Source of the DNA: Staphylococcus felis | Lineage (GTDB): Bacteria > Bacillota > Bacilli > Staphylococcales > Staphylococcaceae | NCBI RefSeq assembly: GCF_003012915.1 | Contig: NZ_CP027770.1 | Coordinates: 1,736,001-1,800,000 of the forward strand | Length of the DNA: 64,000 bases | Direction of reading: 5' to 3' | Shown: piece by piece, positions 60,061-64,000 of the stretch | How positions within the stretch are numbered: position 1 is the first letter of the stretch | How the letters are laid out: every line of letters begins with the position of its first letter | Program-made: the position numbers and the translations under genes | The notes under the pieces: model-generated | What the model saw: the letters and a program-made list of their open reading frames with translations, nothing else | Database searches by the model: none | Told to the model about the DNA's origin: nothing

Positions 60061-61095
60061 CTAAAAAATATTCGAACCCTTAATAAAGTTTTCGAAATTC
60101 TCTTTTGCTTTATGGTTCATTTTTTCGGTCACATGACTATAAACTTGTTCAGTGACTGCCATCGTTTTATGTCCGAGTCGTTCTTGAATGACTTTCATAG
60201 GGACATTACTTTCTAATAAAAGAGTCGCATGTGTATGCCTTAATTTGTGAATGCTCAGCTTGTTTTCTTTACCTAATAGTAACATGCATCATAGTATTAT
60301 GTGTTGTACTGCGTGGAAGCGGGTCGCCAAATGCATTACAGAATATGAAATCATGATTTTCATTATAAACATCTTCATTAACGATTCGATTCGCATTTTG
60401 AAGATATATCAATTTAGTCAATTCTTTCGCTAAATCATCAGTAATATATATCGTTCTATGCTCTTTGTTTTTCGTTGTATTCCATCTGTCATGCTTTTGA
60501 TCATAAGACTTTGTGATAGATAGCGTTTTATCTTTATTGTTGTAGTCAGACCATTGCAGCGCATTCGCTTCACCAACTCTTATTCCAGTTTCAATCATTG
60601 TTCTAAACATATAGCATTGATGAATGTCTCTTTTCTTAACCATCTCTAAAAATGGTTTGATTTGTTCTTTGGGTAAGTATTGCGCTTTTTGGGGTTCACT
60701 TAAATCTTTGTGTTTAAGTTCTATACCATCACACGGATTAAAATAAATTAAGCGATCGTACACAGCTCTTTGTAACGCTCGTTTTAAAAATGAATGTGAT
60801 TTTTTGATAGGTATGTTGCCATAAAAGTTCATTACACGCTTTTTAGAAAATTTTTCAATCTCAATAGTACTTTGACTTAACTTATCATTGCGCCATGTTT
60901 TCAAATAGTATTCTAACCATTCATCAAGTAGGTAATTTTTATTCTCTTGCATACCTTTGTTTAATGCATTTTCAATTTCGATAGCAGCACGCTTTGCCTC
61001 CGCTTTTGTTTTAAACCCGCTTTTACTTATATATTTTTTGTTCTTTTGATCATCAATATAATGCACTTTAAAACTCTTTTTTCAAAAGATGCCAT
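60061..61095 (-). pseudogene. Tyrosine recombinase (phage-type integrase), broken by two frameshifts
   Basis: Reverse-strand integrase remnant. A well-placed start (ATG 61095, GGAGG upstream) gives MASFEKR and then runs out of frame; the main body (61066 to 60269) carries the SAM-like core and catalytic Arg in ETGIRVGEANAL; near 60280 the frame shifts again and the C-terminus (60285 to 60061) holds HKLRHTHA, LGHKT and the nucleophilic Tyr in EQVYSH. All catalytic residues are thus recognisable but on three frames, so the gene is almost surely inactive. It resembles integrases of staphylococcal temperate phages and islands. No tRNA gene or clear att repeat is visible beside it. Confidence 0.88.
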
Positions 61096-61180
61096 TTTAT
61101 CCATTCCTCCTCAAAAAAAGTAAAAAAATAATAAGGGTACGGTGAGGTACCCGTGATTTATAAATATTGGTTATTATTAA

Positions 61181-61209
61181 TTAATATATTGATAAATACA
61201 TGTTATAAT
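61181..61209 (+). promoter_or_regulatory. Promoter of the membrane-protein gene at 61231
   Basis: -35-like TTAATA at 61181-61186, 17 nt, -10 TATAAT at 61204-61209 with extended TGT. A GGGTAC/GTACCC hairpin (61135-61152) lies between it and the integrase relic. Confidence 0.55.
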
Positions 61210-61230
61210 TAAAAGAAAGTAGGTGAAGAT

Positions 61231-61827
61231 TTGGAAATAATTTTATTATTGTGTAGTTCAGGTGTTGCAGGGTTATTTACTTATATTTATTTAGATTATT
61301 TAGCATTGTTCGATACTGAAAAGTTAGAAACTAAAAAGATGTTTTCTATAATGTTTTCATTGATTAGTATTGGCGTTTTCATATTAATAAAATCAGTTAT
61401 ATCAATATGGGTTTCTAATGAAATAATTTCGATTATTTTGGCATTAATAATTGCATCTTTAGTTATAATTTGCATTTTAAATAAATTCATCTATGTTAAA
61501 GCTATTAATTTTTTTAGAGTAATGATGAATAGCTCCAGAAAAAGCATGAATTTAAATCCTTTAACTTTTCAACATTCGATAGATAATATTTTATCTGTGG
61601 AAGACTATGTTTATTATATAGAATGTTATAAAGATGAATATGTTAATGTACCATCAATGTATGGATTACTAAAACATCATCAAATAGATGAAAATCAAGA
61701 TGTTAGTTTTGTAATTTCTACTACTAAAAAATTTGATAATAAAGTGTTAAATCAATCTCAAAAGTATTATGTTTATCATAAATCGAATTCTAGCAACTTC
61801 TATAAAATATATGCTTTTAAAAAGTAG
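61231..61827 (+). CDS. Unrecognised three-helix membrane protein
   Basis: 198 residues from TTG 61231, 5 nt after AGGTGA. Three hydrophobic helices (about 2-25, 36-60, 65-89) and then a soluble ~110-residue domain rich in Tyr, Ser and Asn (EDYVYYIECYKDEYVNVPSM). I know no family for it. It is more AT-rich than the core genes, and it lies opposite the dead integrase and the lipoprotein genes, so it is probably mobile-element cargo. A role in phage exclusion or lysogenic conversion is only a guess. Confidence 0.75.
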   Translation: MEIILLLCSSGVAGLFTYIYLDYLALFDTEKLETKKMFSIMFSLISIGVFILIKSVISIWVSNEIISIILALIIASLVIICILNKFIYVKAINFFRVMMNSSRKSMNLNPLTFQHSIDNILSVEDYVYYIECYKDEYVNVPSMYGLLKHHQIDENQDVSFVISTTKKFDNKVLNQSQKYYVYHKSNSSNFYKIYAFKK

Positions 61828-62025
61828 TCACTTTCTATTTTTCTTGTAATCATCTCCAAACATTTGCTCCAATCGACTTTCGGATGGCAAAATGTGTTCT
61901 TGATTGTGATTTCTATAATTTTTCTTTAATGGCTCGTTACTTCGCTTTTCAAAGTTGCCACCACCAGCTCCAACCCTATCGGACTGTTTTGGTGGTGTAT
62001 TTTGCTTTTTATTATCTTTATCCAT
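61828..62025 (-). CDS. Small polar hypothetical protein
   Basis: 65 residues, reverse strand, with a strong GGAGG 8 nt before the ATG. Highly charged and Gly/Asn-rich (DRVGAGGGNFEKRSNEPLKK), no membrane segment, probably disordered. Stops against the convergent membrane-protein gene. No family recognised. Confidence 0.7.
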   Translation of the reverse strand: MDKDNKKQNTPPKQSDRVGAGGGNFEKRSNEPLKKNYRNHNQEHILPSESRLEQMFGDDYKKNRK

Positions 62026-62078
62026 TAAATTTCCTCCAATCTCTCATTAAAAAGGGTAGGTGTGCTAACCTTAGTATA

Positions 62079-62576
62079 TTATTGATTATCATTATTTATA
62101 ATTTCAGAAACTCTATCATTGTATTCTTCTTGTGGTAGGCCATGAAAATCTTTTTGTATAGTAAGTTCCTCAATTTGTCTTTGAGCCTGTTCAGACATCC
62201 CTTCAGTACTAAAATCAGTGGGAGGCATACTATTTAAATCAACGCTTTGTTTTTCGTTTTGTTGAACTTGGGTGTTTTGCTGAGGAACGTAATTTTGTGA
62301 TGTTTGTTGTTGTGGTGGTTGATACTCATTATTTTGTGTTTGTTGTTGCGGTATCTCAACTGTTTGCTCTTGTGAATTAGGTTGTTCGTCTGATTGTTGC
62401 TGCGGTTGGTTTACAACTTTTTTACGCTCTTGTTTTTCTTTCTCCTTCTCTTTATCGTTTTTCTTTGTTTTGGATTCTGTCTTTTTTTTAGGTTCTTCTT
62501 TATTCACTTCCTCATCATTACCACATGCTGATAGAATAACTGTACTTGCTAATAAAACTCCAAATAGTTTTTTCAT
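62079..62576 (-). CDS. Gln-rich lipoprotein
   Basis: 165 residues, reverse strand, after AGGAGG. Lipobox LSAC with lipidated C18, a Lys/Glu-rich stretch (~25-55), a Gln/Asn/Pro low-complexity region (~56-110) and a conserved-looking C-terminus (FHGLPQEEYNDRVSEIINN). Lipoproteins of this layout are common near integrases in staphylococcal phages and islands and may alter the host surface; here that is inference. Next to a dead integrase. Confidence 0.82.
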   Translation of the reverse strand: MKKLFGVLLASTVILSACGNDEEVNKEEPKKKTESKTKKNDKEKEKEKQERKKVVNQPQQQSDEQPNSQEQTVEIPQQQTQNNEYQPPQQQTSQNYVPQQNTQVQQNEKQSVDLNSMPPTDFSTEGMSEQAQRQIEELTIQKDFHGLPQEEYNDRVSEIINNDNQ

Positions 62577-62702
62577 AATATTTATCCTCCTAAATATTTA
62601 TATATAATCAATGACTCGAACTAAACTCTCCTTCACATTTTATTGATAAACTGCATCTTATAATATTTAATACTCTATAGTCCGAAACTTTATAAAACCT
62701 TA

Positions 62703-62739
62703 AAAAAACAGCAAGTTCATAAAAGTATGAGGACTTGCT
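62703..62739 (-). terminator. Reverse-strand terminator of the gene at 62771
   Basis: Stem AGCAAGT + TCAT (62710-62720) with its complement (62727-62739) and, read on the reverse strand, a following run of T (A run at 62703-62709). Confidence 0.8.
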
Positions 62740-62770
62740 TAGGTTATAAAGATGGGTTATTAATGTACGA

Positions 62771-62983
62771 TTACTTATCGTGTTTATCCTTTTGATCATA
62801 TGAGGTGCGATCATTTTGTTTTAATACAACTTGAATGATAAATCCTCCAAGTATTCCTAATAATACACCTATAAAAGCGCCAGCGATAAGTGGCAAGTGA
62901 AATACAGTTTGTAGGATGAAACCTATTATAATCGCAAAAATAATGATTAAAATTGATAATCGATTTTCTTTTAATGATTTCAT
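62771..62983 (-). CDS. Small two-helix membrane protein
   Basis: 70 residues, reverse strand, after AGGAGT. Two membrane helices (about 9-30 and 33-54) joined by a Pro-containing turn, then a charged tail (KQNDRTSYDQKDKHDK). Its own terminator follows. Might be a staphylococcal core gene or a lysogenic-module gene; I cannot tell. Confidence 0.75.
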   Translation of the reverse strand: MKSLKENRLSILIIIFAIIIGFILQTVFHLPLIAGAFIGVLLGILGGFIIQVVLKQNDRTSYDQKDKHDK

Positions 62984-63069
62984 GATTTATCAACTCCTAA
63001 CAAACATATTATATCATTAAATGTAATATTTTAAATCAACACTTTAACTTGTTATTGACTATTGTTCTA

Positions 63070-63098
63070 TTGACCTCTAATGTAAAATTTATTATGAT
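63070..63098 (+). promoter_or_regulatory. Promoter of the thermonuclease gene
   Basis: -35 TTGACC at 63070-63075, 17 nt, -10 TATGAT at 63093-63098, 31 nt before the gene. Confidence 0.78.
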
Positions 63099-63128
63099 GT
63101 ATCAGTAAAATGATAAAAAGGTGAGCCA

Positions 63129-63635
63129 ATGAAAAGATTTACTACTGTTGTTATAGTTCTGACTGTAGCGTTAATCGTATTGATATTTCAATATATTAAC
63201 GGTAATGGTCCATTTAAAGTTGATGATCAAGTCATTGAAGAAGAAACATTTTTAGTCAAAAGAGTGATTGATGGAGATACCATTGTCATTGATAAAAATG
63301 GAGAAGATGAGAAAGTTCGTTTAATTGGTGTCGATACTCCAGAAACTGTAAAGCCGAATACGCCTGTGCAACCGTATGGAAAAGCAGCATCAGATTACAC
63401 CAAGAAACATTTAACGAACCAACACGTTAGATTAGAATATGATCGTGAGGAAAAGGATCGTTATGGTCGTACACTAGCATATGTTTGGCTAGGAAATGAC
63501 ATGTTTAATGTGATGTTGGCAGAAGAAGGTTTAGCACGTGCCAAATTTTACCCGCCAAATGATAAATATCGAATTTTAATAGAACAAGCACAAAAAAAAG
63601 CACAAAAACAGCAACTCAATATTTGGGAGCGTTAA
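63129..63635 (+). CDS. nuc: Membrane-anchored thermonuclease (Nuc2-type)
   Basis: 168 residues from ATG 63129 (AAAGGTGAG site). N-terminal uncleaved anchor helix (about 5-22), then the SNase OB fold with VIDGDTIVI, the catalytic VRLIGVDTPET (Arg, Asp, Glu) and DRYGRTLAYVW (second Arg). Calcium-dependent nuclease exposed on the cell surface; related to the chromosomal second nuclease of S. aureus rather than to the secreted Nuc. Full length. Confidence 0.93.
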   Translation: MKRFTTVVIVLTVALIVLIFQYINGNGPFKVDDQVIEEETFLVKRVIDGDTIVIDKNGEDEKVRLIGVDTPETVKPNTPVQPYGKAASDYTKKHLTNQHVRLEYDREEKDRYGRTLAYVWLGNDMFNVMLAEEGLARAKFYPPNDKYRILIEQAQKKAQKQQLNIWER

Positions 63636-63670
63636 TTGTAGAATATAGTAAGAAAAAAGATGATAAAAAT

Positions 63671-63714
63671 AAAGCGACAACTTCTCTAATTGTTTTGAGA
63701 TTTTGTCGCTTTTA
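63671..63714. terminator. Bidirectional terminator after the thermonuclease gene
   Basis: Stem AAAGCGACAA (63671-63680) with TTGTCGCTTT (63703-63712) plus an inner TCTC/GAGA pairing. A-rich left flank and T-rich right flank serve both strands. Confidence 0.85.
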
Positions 63715-63733
63715 ATATATTGGTAACTTGCTA

Positions 63734-64000
63734 TCACTCATGTTTTAAAAATGAATTGACAATATAAGTTATATTTTGGCTCGAAAAGTTTGAACGAGAC
63801 GTTTTAATTAAATGATGAATCGCAGTGTTTAATGCATTTTTATTTCTGCAAATGGATACGTTTTCATCAGACTGAACATCACCTACAATGAGTTGAGTAT
63901 TCTCCTGGATGCAATATATATAACTTTTAGTAGTCATTGCAATATCCAAAGAGGATTCAAAATAGTCGTTTAAATACGTAATAGATTTCTTAGATATCAT
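63734..64000 (-). CDS. Unrecognised protein at window edge (88 codons visible)
   Basis: Reverse-strand ORF whose first visible codon is an ATG on the last three bases, so the true start may lie outside. Sequence MISKKSITYLNDYFESSLDI..., soluble, with two Cys and many Ser, Asn and Ile. Shares a bidirectional terminator with the thermonuclease gene. No family recognised. Confidence 0.55.
   Translation of the reverse strand: MISKKSITYLNDYFESSLDIAMTTKSYIYCIQENTQLIVGDVQSDENVSICRNKNALNTAIHHLIKTSRSNFSSQNITYIVNSFLKHE

Noticed and set aside
60251-60433. 60-codon forward ORF within the integrase region
   Set aside because: Antisense to the recognisable integrase remnant.

Overview
This 64 kb window is chromosomal DNA of a Staphylococcus. 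Low G+C, strong AGGAGG-type ribosome binding sites, frequent TTG/GTG starts and protein families typical of the genus (PolC, RNase Y, RNase J2, GlpP, a BsaA-type glutathione peroxidase, a membrane-anchored thermonuclease) support this. The gene order follows the staphylococcal proS to glnA block. Protein divergence from S. aureus, as I remember those sequences, suggests another species, perhaps of the hyicus/intermedius side of the genus; the species call is a guess.

1-18 kb: the end of proS, polC, then the rimP-nusA-rnpM-ylxQ-infB operon behind a strong promoter and a terminator-like leader. A separate promoter reads rbfA-truB-ribF, another reads rpsO through a structured leader, and pnp and rnjB follow. 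This is the translation and RNA-processing core.

18-31 kb: ftsK/spoIIIE, a GntR/UTRA regulator, the yfmF-yfmH-ymfI-ymfK-rodZ-like cluster, pgsA, cinA, SOS-controlled recA and rny (RNase Y).

31-35 kb: a repeat-rich island with a 179-bp nested palindrome, several hairpins, one copy of an interspersed repeat and a small reverse-strand ORF, followed by a cadC-cadA metal-resistance pair. ymdB resumes the core order.

36-46 kb: 2-oxoacid:acceptor oxidoreductase alpha and beta, a small thiamine-binding-type protein, miaB-ricA-thiW, and mutS-mutL.

46-59.9 kb: glycerol regulon (glpP, an S66 peptidase, glpF-glpK, glpD). Two GlpP-type terminator leaders and a cre site over the glpF -35 are visible. 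Then come an alpha/beta hydrolase, miaA-hfq, gpx on the reverse strand, hflX-ynbB and glnR-glnA with a consensus GlnR box.

60-63 kb: an accessory patch holding a tyrosine integrase broken by two frameshifts, an AT-rich three-helix membrane protein, a small polar protein, a Gln-rich lipoprotein and a two-helix membrane protein. It looks like the relic of a phage or island end. The core resumes with an anchored thermonuclease and an unrecognised edge gene.

The least explained signals are: (a) a composite interspersed repeat with three copies, always downstream of a gene; (b) the 179-bp palindrome after rny; (c) three helically phased copies of a 9-bp site before the alpha/beta hydrolase; (d) the rimP leader, where a perfect Shine-Dalgarno abuts a terminator hairpin in frame with rimP; and (e) the membrane-protein/lipoprotein cargo next to the dead integrase. 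I did not find a clearly novel multi-gene system.
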